Origin: Leisingera thetidis
Lineage (GTDB): Bacteria > Pseudomonadota > Alphaproteobacteria > Rhodobacterales > Rhodobacteraceae
Length of the DNA stretch: 48,535 bases
Direction of reading: 5' to 3'
NCBI RefSeq assembly: GCF_025857195.1
Contig: NZ_CP109794.1
Coordinates: 1 to 48,535 of the forward strand
The position numbers were made by a program, and so were the translations under genes. Below are positions 1 to 7,550 of the stretch, in pieces. Numbering within the stretch: the stretch's first letter is position 1; every line of letters begins with the position of its first letter. The notes under the pieces are model-generated. The model did not search any database. It saw nothing but the letters and a program-made list of their open reading frames with translations, and was not told where the DNA came from.

Positions 1-1401
1 ATGGCACGAGATATCCACAAGCCGGGCAGCAGCCTTCCCCCCTATTTCGGCATCGACCCCGACGCCGCCCTGGCCGATCTCGGCGCCCCCGCCAGCACCG
101 CGGGCTTTGCCGAAATCGCCGCCGCCTGCGCGCAGGGGCGCGCCGACCTCGCCAGCCGCGGCCTGAACGAGGAAGGCCGCAAGGAGCTGCGGCTGTTCTC
201 CACCTGGGAGATCACCCGCTACCTGATCCCGGTGGCCCAGGCCCATTTCCGCCGGGTGCTGAAGGCCAACCCCGATCTGCCGCAGGGCCGCTCCGAGACC
301 GAGGGCGGCGCCAAGTGGTTCACCCTCGACGAGGTGCTGCGGCTCAGGGCGCATTTCGGCGCGCAAGGATCGAAGGCCAAGGACTACCTGCCCTACCGCC
401 CCGAGGGGCTGCCCGCCAAGATGGTGGCGGTGGCCAACTTCAAGGGCGGCGTCGGCAAGACCTCGACCGCGGCGCATCTGGCGATGTCGGCCGCCCTCGA
501 CGGCTACAAGGTGCTGGTGATCGATCTGGACAGCCAGGGCTCGATGACCTCGATCTTCGGCGGCCGCGTGGAGGACGAATGGCAGACCGCCTTCCCGCTG
601 CTCGCGCGCCACTACGGCGAGCATCTCAGGGCCGAGAACCAGCGCCGCCTTGACCGCGGCGACGCCCCGCAGCCGCTGGACGAAGCGCTGGATGCGGCGA
701 TGGAGATGACCGCAGGCGACGTGATCCAGCCCACCCACTGGCCCAGCATCGACCTCATTGGCGCCCAGCTGAACCTCTACTGGGCGGAGTTCCAGATCCC
801 GGTCTGGCGGATGGCGGCGCGCTCCTGGAAGCTGTGGGACGCGCTGACCGAGCGGCTGGAGGCGGACGGGGTGCTGGACCAGTACGACGTGATCTTCATC
901 GACACGCCGCCCGCGCTCGGCTACCTGACCATCAACGGGCTGTCAGCTGCCGACATCCTCCTGGTGCCGATGGGCGCGTCGTTTCTGGAGTTCGACAGCA
1001 CCGGGCGCTTCTTCGACATGCTGCATTCCACCTTCGCCTCCATCGAGGAGGGCGAGAACCTGGCCGCGCGGGCCCTCGGCCGGCCCGGCCTCAATTTCGA
1101 ATGGGATGCGGTGCGCACCGTCATCACCCGCTATGACGGCGCCCAGCAGGGCGAGCTGGCGGCGCTCATGCAGGCCTACATGGGGCCGGTGCTGTCGCCG
1201 CACAAACAGGATTTCACCGCCCTCATCGGCCAGGCCGGCGAGCAGGTTTCGGGCATCTACGAGGCCGACTACCGCGACTTCAACCGCGAGACCTACGCCC
1301 GCGGCCGCGAGACCTTCGACGAGACCTACGCCGCCTTCAAGAAACTGCTGGCCGGGGTCTGGCGGCGCGAGGTGTTGCAGCAGCAGCGCGCGGCCGAATA
1401 A
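1..1401 (+). CDS. parA: ParA-type plasmid partition ATPase
   Basis: 466 residues. ParA ATPases drive segregation of low-copy replicons together with ParB bound at centromere sites. The deviant Walker A motif KGGVGKT is at residues 148-154, the Walker A' region VIDLDSQGS has its Asp at 177, and IDTPP at 300-304 is the Walker B-like segment. The first 130 residues hold a predicted DNA-binding part (FSTWEITRYL and WFTLDEVLRLR), as in the long plasmid ParA/RepA proteins that also repress their own operon. parB follows after 87 bp on the same strand. The gene starts at base 1, so its promoter is in the window only if the molecule is circular; then the 3' end of the window supplies its upstream region. 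The frame opens with ATG and the length is normal for the long class. Confidence 0.95.
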   Translation: MARDIHKPGSSLPPYFGIDPDAALADLGAPASTAGFAEIAAACAQGRADLASRGLNEEGRKELRLFSTWEITRYLIPVAQAHFRRVLKANPDLPQGRSETEGGAKWFTLDEVLRLRAHFGAQGSKAKDYLPYRPEGLPAKMVAVANFKGGVGKTSTAAHLAMSAALDGYKVLVIDLDSQGSMTSIFGGRVEDEWQTAFPLLARHYGEHLRAENQRRLDRGDAPQPLDEALDAAMEMTAGDVIQPTHWPSIDLIGAQLNLYWAEFQIPVWRMAARSWKLWDALTERLEADGVLDQYDVIFIDTPPALGYLTINGLSAADILLVPMGASFLEFDSTGRFFDMLHSTFASIEEGENLAARALGRPGLNFEWDAVRTVITRYDGAQQGELAALMQAYMGPVLSPHKQDFTALIGQAGEQVSGIYEADYRDFNRETYARGRETFDETYAAFKKLLAGVWRREVLQQQRAAE

Positions 1402-1488
1402 GGCCGGGGCAAGGATTTTGGGGCAGGATGCTGCCCGGCAGACACCGGCGTCTGCGGATGAGGCACCAAGGACAGGTCAGGACAGCAC

Positions 1489-2670
1489 ATGGCAAAACGC
1501 AAACGGCTCTCTCCGGCGCAGAGCGGATTTCTGACCGCGGCGCCCGCCGGCAAACCGGCGCTTGGCGGCCCCTCCAGCGTTGGCGCCGCGCCGATTGCCC
1601 AGGTGGCCTCGGATGCCTCGGCCCAGGCGGCGCTGCAGGAGCTGTCCGGGGTGCTGGAAAACGCCCGCGCCAGGGGGCTGATGATCGAGGAGCTGCCGCT
1701 GGCGGCGATCGACGAGAACCACCTGGTGCGCGACCGCATCGAGCAGGACGAGGAAGAGCTGCAATCGCTGATGGCGTCGATCCGCGCCCGCGGCCAGCAG
1801 ACCCCGGCCGAGGTGGTGCCGCTGGAGGATACTTTCGGCGGCCGCACCCACGGGCTGATTTCCGGCTGGCGCCGCCTCACGGCCTTGCGCAGACTCTATG
1901 AAGAGACCTCGGACCCGCAGTTCGCCACCCTCAAGGCGCTGGTGATCCGGCCCGACAGCGCCGAAGACGCTTATGTGGCGATGGTCGAGGAAAACGAGAT
2001 CCGGGTGAACCTCAGCCATTACGAGCGCGCCCGCATCGCGGTGCGGGCCTGCCGGGAGGGCGTCTTCACCCGCCGCAAATACGCGCTGCAGGCGCTGTTC
2101 GGCAATGCCACCCGCCCCAAGCGCTCCAAGATCGGCAGCTTTGTCACCCTGGTGGAGGCGCTGGATGCGGTGCTGTTCCACCCCACCGCGATCAGCGAGA
2201 AGCTGGGCCTGGCGCTGGTGCGCGCGATTGAGGCGGACGCGGGCTTTGCCGGGCGCGCCGCGGCGGCGCTGCAGGCGGGGGACCGCTCCAGCCCCGAGGC
2301 CGAGCTGGAGATCCTGACCCGGCTGGTGGAGGCGGATACGGCGGAAACCCCCAGGTTAGAGCCTGATATGCCGCCTGCCCCGGCTGCCGCCGCCGACCCT
2401 GTCCCGGGTGCGGAAATCCCGGTCCCGGCGGCCGCCCCGCCCGCGGCTGCGCCTGCGCCCAGGGCGCCGGCGGAACCGCTGGTCAGCCGTCCGCGGGTGC
2501 GCGGCGCTTATGACTGGGACGCCGCCCAGCCCGGCGAGCGGATCGCCCTGCCCGCCCCGGCCGGCGTCAGACTGGGCTATACCCCGAGCGCGCAGACAAT
2601 CGAGATCAGCGGCCCCGCGGTCACCGCCGACCTGGCCGAGGCGCTGCAGGCCTGGCTGAAGACGCTCTGA
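1489..2670 (+). CDS. parB: ParB-family partition protein
   Basis: 393 residues. ParB binds centromere (parS) sites and stimulates ParA. The N-terminal ParB/Sulfiredoxin fold spans about residues 65-170, with AIDENHLVRDR, then RARGQQTPAEVV and GLISGWRRLTALRRLYEE, and the helical part carries ENEIRVNLSHYERARIAVRAC. The region at about residues 205-220 (RPKRSKIGSFVTLVEALD) is the likely DNA-binding helix-turn-helix. The last third is Pro/Ala-rich (about 285-335), followed by a compact C-terminal end that may mediate dimerisation. It forms an operon with parA. A strong hairpin at 2721-2749 follows, then the first of three parS-like palindromes at 2801, 131 bp after the stop. That placement suggests the palindrome is the ParB target. 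Confidence 0.93.
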   Translation: MAKRKRLSPAQSGFLTAAPAGKPALGGPSSVGAAPIAQVASDASAQAALQELSGVLENARARGLMIEELPLAAIDENHLVRDRIEQDEEELQSLMASIRARGQQTPAEVVPLEDTFGGRTHGLISGWRRLTALRRLYEETSDPQFATLKALVIRPDSAEDAYVAMVEENEIRVNLSHYERARIAVRACREGVFTRRKYALQALFGNATRPKRSKIGSFVTLVEALDAVLFHPTAISEKLGLALVRAIEADAGFAGRAAAALQAGDRSSPEAELEILTRLVEADTAETPRLEPDMPPAPAAAADPVPGAEIPVPAAAPPAAAPAPRAPAEPLVSRPRVRGAYDWDAAQPGERIALPAPAGVRLGYTPSAQTIEISGPAVTADLAEALQAWLKTL

Positions 2671-2720
2671 GCCAGGCCGCCCCGCGGCTGCATCCTTCCC
2701 CGGATACTCCCGCCGAAGGC

Positions 2721-2749
2721 AAAGGGCTTTTCCGAGGAAAAGCCCTTTT
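2721..2749 (+). terminator. Hairpin terminator after parAB
   Basis: A perfect inverted repeat (AAAGGGCTTTTCC, then GA, then GGAAAAGCCCTTT) is followed by one more T. It sits 50 bp after the parB stop and before the convergent ugd gene. The T-run lies within the arm, so it should work as a rho-independent terminator for parAB and, because the arms are A/T-ended, possibly also in the other direction. Confidence 0.7.
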
Positions 2750-2800
2750 CAGACTCTGATATCTGCCGGGCGCGCGAGTCTGAACAAGGTCAGCATTATT

Positions 2801-2832
2801 GACCAAATGTTTCGCGCGCGAAACATTTGGTC
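2801..2832. promoter_or_regulatory. parS: parS-like 32-bp palindrome, copy 1
   Basis: This is a perfect 32-bp palindrome with the core TGTTTCGCGCGCGAAACA. The chromosomal parS consensus is TGTTTCACGTGAAACA, so the two arms match and only the centre differs. The flanks are shared with the other two copies: GGTCCGGTCCGGACC on one side and a TGCTGACCTT-type segment on the other. Copy 1 lies in the opposite orientation to copies 2 and 3. The conserved block spans about 2785-2848. Position just after parAB suggests a centromere or incompatibility site bound by this ParB (inference). Confidence 0.8.
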
Positions 2833-2860
2833 CGGACCGGACCTATTTTGAACAGGCCGC

Positions 2861-4171
2861 TCAGCTGCCCCGCCCGACCGCCACATAGGTCTCGAACCCG
2901 GCGCGTTTGGCGGCTTTTGCCGAGTAGACATTGCGCAGGTCCGCCATCCGCGGCACCTCCATCTTGCGGGCCAGCTTCTTCAGATCCAGCGCCCGGAACT
3001 CGTTCCATTCGGTCAGCAGCACCACCAGGTCCGCGTTCTGCACCGCCTTGTAGGGATCCTCCTCCCATTTGACGCCGGGCAGCAGCGCCTCGCCCTCGGC
3101 GCGGCCCTGCGGGTCGACCACCCGCACCTTGGCGCCGCCGCCGACCAGCGCGGGCACGATGGTCAGGCTCGGCGCCTCGCGCATGTCGTCGGTGTTGGGC
3201 TTGAAGGTGACGCCCAGCACCGCCACCGTCCTGCCGTTGAAGGAGCCGCCGCAGATGTCGCGCAGCTTCTCCACCATCCGCTGTTTTACCTCGTCATTGA
3301 CCCGCATCACCGTCTCGGTGATGCGCATCGGAAAGGCATGGTCCTGGCCGATCCGCGCCAGCGCCGCGGTGTCCTTGGGAAAGCAGGAGCCGCCGTAGCC
3401 GGGCCCTGCATGCAGGAACTTGTTGCCGATGCGGCCGTCAAAGCCGATGCCGCGGGCGACCTCCTTGACGTCGGCCCCGACCCGCTCGCACAGGCCCGCA
3501 ACCTCGTTGATGAAGGTGATCTTGGCGGCGAGGAACGCATTGGCGGCGTATTTGATCATCTCCGCCGATTCCAGGTCGGTGGTCAGGATCGGGAAGTCGC
3601 GCAGGTACAGCGGCCGGTAGATCTCCGCCATCACCTCGGCGGCGCGGTCGTTCTGCACGCCCACCACCACCCGGTCGGGCTTCATGAAATCCTCGATCGC
3701 GGCGCCCTCGCGCAGGAACTCCGGGTTGGAGGCCACGTCGAAGTCCGCCCGCGGATTGGTCTTGGCGATCACCTGCTTCACCTGCCGGTTGGTGCCCACC
3801 GGCACGGTGGATTTGGTCACCACCACCGCATAGCCGGTGAGGGCGGCGGCAATCTCCTCGGCGGCCGCCATCACGTAAGTGAGGTCGGCATGGCCGTCGC
3901 CGCGCCGGGTCGGGGTGCCGACGGCGATGAACACCGCCTCGGCGCCGTCCACCGCCGCCGCCAGATCATCGGTGAAGCTGAGGCGGCCCGCGGCGACGTT
4001 CTTTGCCATCAGCTGGTCCAGCCCCGGCTCGTAGATCGGCACCTCGCCGCCCTTGAGCCGGGCGATCTTGCCCGCATCCTTGTCGACGCAGACCACGTCA
4101 TGGCCGAAATCCGAAAAACAGACGCCGGACACCAGTCCGACATAGCCGGTGCCAATCATCGCAATGCGCAT
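2861..4171 (-). CDS. ugd: UDP-glucose 6-dehydrogenase
   Basis: 436 residues from the ATG at 4171; a TTG start six codons earlier is possible, but the ATG has GGGGAAAGGG just upstream. The enzyme oxidises UDP-glucose to UDP-glucuronate with two NAD+. The N-terminal Rossmann fold has GTGYVG at residues 7-12, followed by the central helical domain. The catalytic cysteine is C263 in GGSCFPKDT, and a C-terminal UDP-binding domain holds GVTFKPNTDDMREAPS. The length is normal for the bacterial class. It lies on the minus strand upstream of nothing obvious, flanked by parS copies 1 and 2 and next to the capsule exporter. It would supply glucuronate for the polymer (inference). UDP-ManNAc dehydrogenase is a less likely alternative. 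Confidence 0.93.
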   Translation of the reverse strand: MRIAMIGTGYVGLVSGVCFSDFGHDVVCVDKDAGKIARLKGGEVPIYEPGLDQLMAKNVAAGRLSFTDDLAAAVDGAEAVFIAVGTPTRRGDGHADLTYVMAAAEEIAAALTGYAVVVTKSTVPVGTNRQVKQVIAKTNPRADFDVASNPEFLREGAAIEDFMKPDRVVVGVQNDRAAEVMAEIYRPLYLRDFPILTTDLESAEMIKYAANAFLAAKITFINEVAGLCERVGADVKEVARGIGFDGRIGNKFLHAGPGYGGSCFPKDTAALARIGQDHAFPMRITETVMRVNDEVKQRMVEKLRDICGGSFNGRTVAVLGVTFKPNTDDMREAPSLTIVPALVGGGAKVRVVDPQGRAEGEALLPGVKWEEDPYKAVQNADLVVLLTEWNEFRALDLKKLARKMEVPRMADLRNVYSAKAAKRAGFETYVAVGRGS

Positions 4172-4322
4172 GGAATGCCCTTTCCCCAATCCCCGTCCGG
4201 CCGCTTGGCTGCAGCCCTTGTTATGAGATTAGAAGGATATATGGCGCCGGACAGGGCGCAAACCGGTTTTTTGCCCCGCTCCGAAGCGCGCCGCCCGGGC
4301 CGGGGAAGATAGGTCCGGTCCG

Positions 4323-4354
4323 GACCAAATGTTTCGCGCGCGAAACATTTGGTC
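4323..4354. promoter_or_regulatory. parS: parS-like 32-bp palindrome, copy 2
   Basis: The 32-bp palindrome is identical to copy 1 and sits between the ugd start and the kpsM-like stop. The conserved block runs from about 4310 (AGGTCCGGTCCGGACC) to about 4372 (GGCTGACCTTTTT). Its orientation is the same as copy 3 and opposite to copy 1. The remaining gap from 4172 to 4411 shows no other gene. A proposed role as a ParB centromere or incompatibility site is inference. Confidence 0.8.
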
Positions 4355-4411
4355 CTAATGGCTGACCTTTTTGCCGGGCGGGGAAACCCGCCGCGCCCGC
4401 CCGGGCGCGGT

Positions 4412-5248
4412 TCAGCGGTTCAGGATGTTGCGGTGGAACCGGCGCAGCAGCAGCAGGCCGAAGGCCAGAAGGACCAGGCTGGTCATCAGCACATAGACCC
4501 AATTGGCGTAAGCCGCGTTGTAGGTCGGGTAGAAGCCGGTGCGCATCAGCCCGGTGATATGGGCCAGCGGGTTGTACCACAGGATGTTCTGGGCGTTCAC
4601 CGGCAGGTCCTCGAAGATATAGAGGACGGCGGAGGCGATGAGCAGCGGCCGGTTGAGGATCGTCCAGGCCACGTCCCACAGCGGAAACAGCCCGGACAGC
4701 ACGCAGTTCAGCGTGCCGACGCCCAGCCCCATCGCCATCGCCAGCCCCAGCGCGGCGGCGACGGCGGGCAGGTCCAGCGCGGTGCGGCTGTCCACCGCCA
4801 GCAGGATGCCGCCGCTCAGCAGCGCGGTGATCAGGATGCCGGTCAGGCTGTTCAGGAAGAAGCGGGCCAGCACCGCATCGGTCCAGGTGACGGCGGGGTA
4901 GCGCAGCAGCGGCCGCGAATAGCTGAGCGCGCGGGTCACCGTGTTGGCCAGCTCCCGGTACAGGCTGAACGGCAGATAGCCGGTGGCGTAGAACAGCAGG
5001 AAGCTGGTGCCCAGCGACGGCGTCCGGATCACCAGCGAAAAGCCGATCGACAGGAACAGAATCGCCGCCAGCGGCTCCATCACCGCCCACAGGTAGCCGC
5101 CGGGCGTGCGCCCGTAGCGGGTCGACATTTCGCGCAGCATCAGCGCGGCAATGGTGCGCAGCGCCGCCAGGCGGCGGGGGGCGGTGCCGGGCGGCTGCGC
5201 CGGGGCAGGGGGGGCCGCCGCAGGCGCGGCGGGAGATGAGGTGTTCAT
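4412..5248 (-). CDS. kpsM: Capsule polysaccharide ABC exporter, permease (KpsM/Wzm type)
   Basis: 278 residues from the ATG at 5248 (MNTSSPAAPA); a TTG 24 codons upstream is possible but less likely. This is an ABC-2 family permease that exports polysaccharide across the inner membrane with a KpsT-type ATPase. After a Pro/Ala-rich N-terminus, the motif LMLREMSTRYGRTPGGYLW is typical of the family's amphipathic entry helix. About six hydrophobic segments follow, including ILFLSIGFSLVI, LLIASAVLYIFEDLP and VLMTSLVLLAFGLLLL. WYNPLAHITGLMRTGFYPTY is the conserved C-terminal region of KpsM-like proteins. It is divergent from the kpsE-kpsT pair, which starts about 100 bp away, so the three exporter genes share one control region. 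Confidence 0.9.
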   Translation of the reverse strand: MNTSSPAAPAAAPPAPAQPPGTAPRRLAALRTIAALMLREMSTRYGRTPGGYLWAVMEPLAAILFLSIGFSLVIRTPSLGTSFLLFYATGYLPFSLYRELANTVTRALSYSRPLLRYPAVTWTDAVLARFFLNSLTGILITALLSGGILLAVDSRTALDLPAVAAALGLAMAMGLGVGTLNCVLSGLFPLWDVAWTILNRPLLIASAVLYIFEDLPVNAQNILWYNPLAHITGLMRTGFYPTYNAAYANWVYVLMTSLVLLAFGLLLLRRFHRNILNR

Positions 5249-5353
5249 GAAGGCCGGCTGTGAAAGTGTGGTTGTGAACGGCTGCGCCGCAGGCGATACT
5301 ATGGAAGAAAGCACAGGCAATTACAAACCGCAGAAATGCGGGACAGGCAGACA
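5249..5353. promoter_or_regulatory. Divergent control region of the capsule exporter genes
   Basis: About 100 bp separate the kpsM-like start (minus) from the kpsE-like start (plus). The stretch is less GC-rich than its surroundings (GAAAGTGTGGTTGTGAACGG, then GGCAATTACAAACCGCAGAA). No clear -35/-10 pair can be fixed by eye. The call rests on gene arrangement. Confidence 0.4.
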
Positions 5354-6850
5354 ATGACACAGGACAGCCAGGCGCCCGCGGCAGACCGCTCAGAGCCGCA
5401 GGAACCGGAGGAAACAGGACGGGCCCGCGCGGGCAAGCCGCGGGGCGGCCGCAAGCGGCGGCGCGGCGGCGCGGCCGCGGAGCCGGTGGAGCTGCGGCCG
5501 CAGCAGCCGGCCGCGGAGACCGAGGCGGAGGCGGCGGAGACGGCCGCGGACGGGGCCGCGGCGGACGCCGGGGACGGCCCGGACGCCGGGGACGCGCCGC
5601 CGCAGCCGGGCAGGTCCCGCGGCCGCCGCCAGAAGAAGAAGCTGCGCAAATGGCGCAGCCAGGCCCGGGCCGCGCTGGCCGAGCTGGAGGCGGTGCGGGA
5701 CCAGCAGCCGGCCTTCCCGGTGGCCCGCTCCGCCCATATGAAGCGGCGGCACTGGGGACTGGCGGCCAGCTTTGTGCTGATGGTGCTGGCGCCGCTGGCG
5801 GCCACGGTGTTCTACCTGTTTGCGGTGGCCGGCGATCAGTATGCCTCCACCGCCGGCTTCACCGTGCGCAGCCAGGAAAGCTCCGGCGCCAATGACCTGC
5901 TGGGCGGGCTGGCCAGCTTTGCCGGCAGCAGCACCGCCTCCGACAGCGATATCCTGTATGAGTTCATCCAGAGCCAGGAGCTGGTGGCGGCGGTGGAGGC
6001 GCGCACCGGCCTGAGAGCCCATTATTCCGGCCGCTGGCCGCAGGACTGGGTGTTTGCGCTGTGGCCGCGGGCCACGATGGAGGATCTGACCTGGTACTGG
6101 CAGCGCATGGTGCGCATCGCCTATGACGGCGGCTCGGGGCTGACCGAGGTGCAGGTCACCGCCTTCGATCCGCAGATGGCGCAGGCGATCACCCGCGCCA
6201 TCGTCGAGGAAAGCCAGATCCGCATCAACGCGCTCAACGACCAGGCCCGCGCCGATGCGATGCGCTATGCCGAGGCCGATCTGGCGGAGGCGCTGGAGCG
6301 GCTGAAAGGCGCCCGCGAGGCGCTGACCCGGTTCCGCACCCGCACCCGCATCGTCGACCCGGAGGCTGACATCCAGGGCCGCATGGGGGTGATGAACAAC
6401 CTGCAGCAGCAGCTGGCCGAGGCGCTGATCGAATACGACCTGCTGGCCGGCTCCGTGGCGCCGGGCGACGTGCGGCTGAACAAGGCGCAGCAGAAGATCG
6501 ACGTGATCCGCGCCCGCATCGACAGCGAGCGCCAGACCTTCGCCTCCAGCAACACCGACACCGGCGGCGTCGGCGAGGACTACCCGTCGCTGATCTCGGA
6601 ATACGAACGGCTGACGGTGGACCGGGAATTCGCCGAGGAGGCCTACCGCGCGGCGCTGACGGCGCTGGAGGCGGCGCGCGACGATGCCGCCCGCCAGAGC
6701 CGCTACCTGGCCAGCTACATCACCCCGACCCTGGCCGAGGCGGCGGAATACCCGCGCCGCCATGTGCTGAGCGCGCTGATCGGGCTGTTCCTGCTGCTGG
6801 TCTGGGCGATCCTGGTGCTGATCTTCTATTCGATCCGCGACCGCAACTGA
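5354..6850 (+). CDS. kpsE: Capsule export inner membrane protein (KpsE/BexC type)
   Basis: 498 residues from ATG 5354; an in-frame ATG at 5336 would add six residues. KpsE-type polysaccharide co-polymerase proteins link the ABC exporter to the outer membrane channel. The first 125 residues are unusual: a cytoplasmic Ala/Pro/Arg/Glu-rich tail with basic patches (GRSRGRRQKKKLRKWR). One membrane helix follows at about 133-160 (LAASFVLMVLAPLAATVFYL), then a long periplasmic region with Wzz-like character (DQYASTAGFTVRSQE) and coiled coil at about 280-440. A second helix lies near the C-terminus (LFLLLVWAILVLIFYSI), ending SIRDRN. The kpsT-like ATPase starts 16 bp downstream. Confidence 0.88.
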   Translation: MTQDSQAPAADRSEPQEPEETGRARAGKPRGGRKRRRGGAAAEPVELRPQQPAAETEAEAAETAADGAAADAGDGPDAGDAPPQPGRSRGRRQKKKLRKWRSQARAALAELEAVRDQQPAFPVARSAHMKRRHWGLAASFVLMVLAPLAATVFYLFAVAGDQYASTAGFTVRSQESSGANDLLGGLASFAGSSTASDSDILYEFIQSQELVAAVEARTGLRAHYSGRWPQDWVFALWPRATMEDLTWYWQRMVRIAYDGGSGLTEVQVTAFDPQMAQAITRAIVEESQIRINALNDQARADAMRYAEADLAEALERLKGAREALTRFRTRTRIVDPEADIQGRMGVMNNLQQQLAEALIEYDLLAGSVAPGDVRLNKAQQKIDVIRARIDSERQTFASSNTDTGGVGEDYPSLISEYERLTVDREFAEEAYRAALTALEAARDDAARQSRYLASYITPTLAEAAEYPRRHVLSALIGLFLLLVWAILVLIFYSIRDRN

Positions 6851-6866
6851 CGGGCGGGGGCGGGAA

Positions 6867-7526
6867 ATGGCACAGATCCGGTTCGAGAACCTGACCAAGA
6901 GCTTCCGGCTCAAGGGCGAGCGCAAGGTAATCGTCGACAACCTGAACCTCACCCTGCCGGAGGGCAAGTCGCTGGCATTGCTGGGCCGCAACGGGGCCGG
7001 CAAGTCGACGCTGCTGCAGATCATCGCCGGCACCCTGCATGCCGATTCGGGGCGGGTGGTCTCGACCGGCACCCTGTCCTGGCCGGTGGGGCTGTCGGCG
7101 TCGTTCCACAAGGACCTGACCGGGGCGGAAAACGTCCGCTTCATCGCCCGCATCTACGGGGTTGACTGCGACGACCTGGTGGCCTTTGTCGAGGAGTTCG
7201 CCGAGCTCGGCAAATCCTTTTACATGCCGATGCGCAGCTATTCCTCCGGCATGCGCTCGCGGCTGACCTTCGGGGCGTCGATGGGGATCCGCTTCGACAC
7301 CTATCTGATCGACGAGGTGACCGCGGTGGGCGACAAGTCGTTCCGCCGCAAGAGCCGCGAGGTCTTTGCCGACCGGATGAAGCTGTCCAGCGCCATCATG
7401 GTGACCCATTCGATGAAGCAGGTGCGCGAGTTCTGCAACGCCGGCCTGGTGCTGGAAAAGGGCGAGATGCGCTATTTCGAGGACCTGGAGGAGGCGATCG
7501 CCGTGCATGAGGCGATGCTGGCCTAG
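6867..7526 (+). CDS. kpsT: Capsule polysaccharide ABC exporter, ATPase (KpsT/Wzt type)
   Basis: 219 residues. It powers the KpsM-like permease. Walker A is GRNGAGKS at residues 40-47. The signature region is YSSGMRSRLTFGASMG, as in KpsT, in place of the usual LSGGQ. Walker B is TYLIDEVTAVGD, and the switch histidine is in MVTHSMKQ. The length fits the short KpsT class without the C-terminal carbohydrate-binding domain of Wzt, so chain recognition by the ATPase is not expected. It is in an operon with the kpsE-like gene (16-bp gap) and ends 24 bp from the stop of a convergent Stealth gene. Confidence 0.93.
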   Translation: MAQIRFENLTKSFRLKGERKVIVDNLNLTLPEGKSLALLGRNGAGKSTLLQIIAGTLHADSGRVVSTGTLSWPVGLSASFHKDLTGAENVRFIARIYGVDCDDLVAFVEEFAELGKSFYMPMRSYSSGMRSRLTFGASMGIRFDTYLIDEVTAVGDKSFRRKSREVFADRMKLSSAIMVTHSMKQVREFCNAGLVLEKGEMRYFEDLEEAIAVHEAMLA

Positions 7527-7550
7527 CCGCCGCCCGGCAGGGCAGGGCGG

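Noticed and set aside
2785..2848. Terminal inverted repeats of an insertion sequence (palindrome copies 1 and 2 around ugd)
   Set aside because: Each copy is itself a full palindrome, a third copy lies by repA, and there is no transposase or target duplication.
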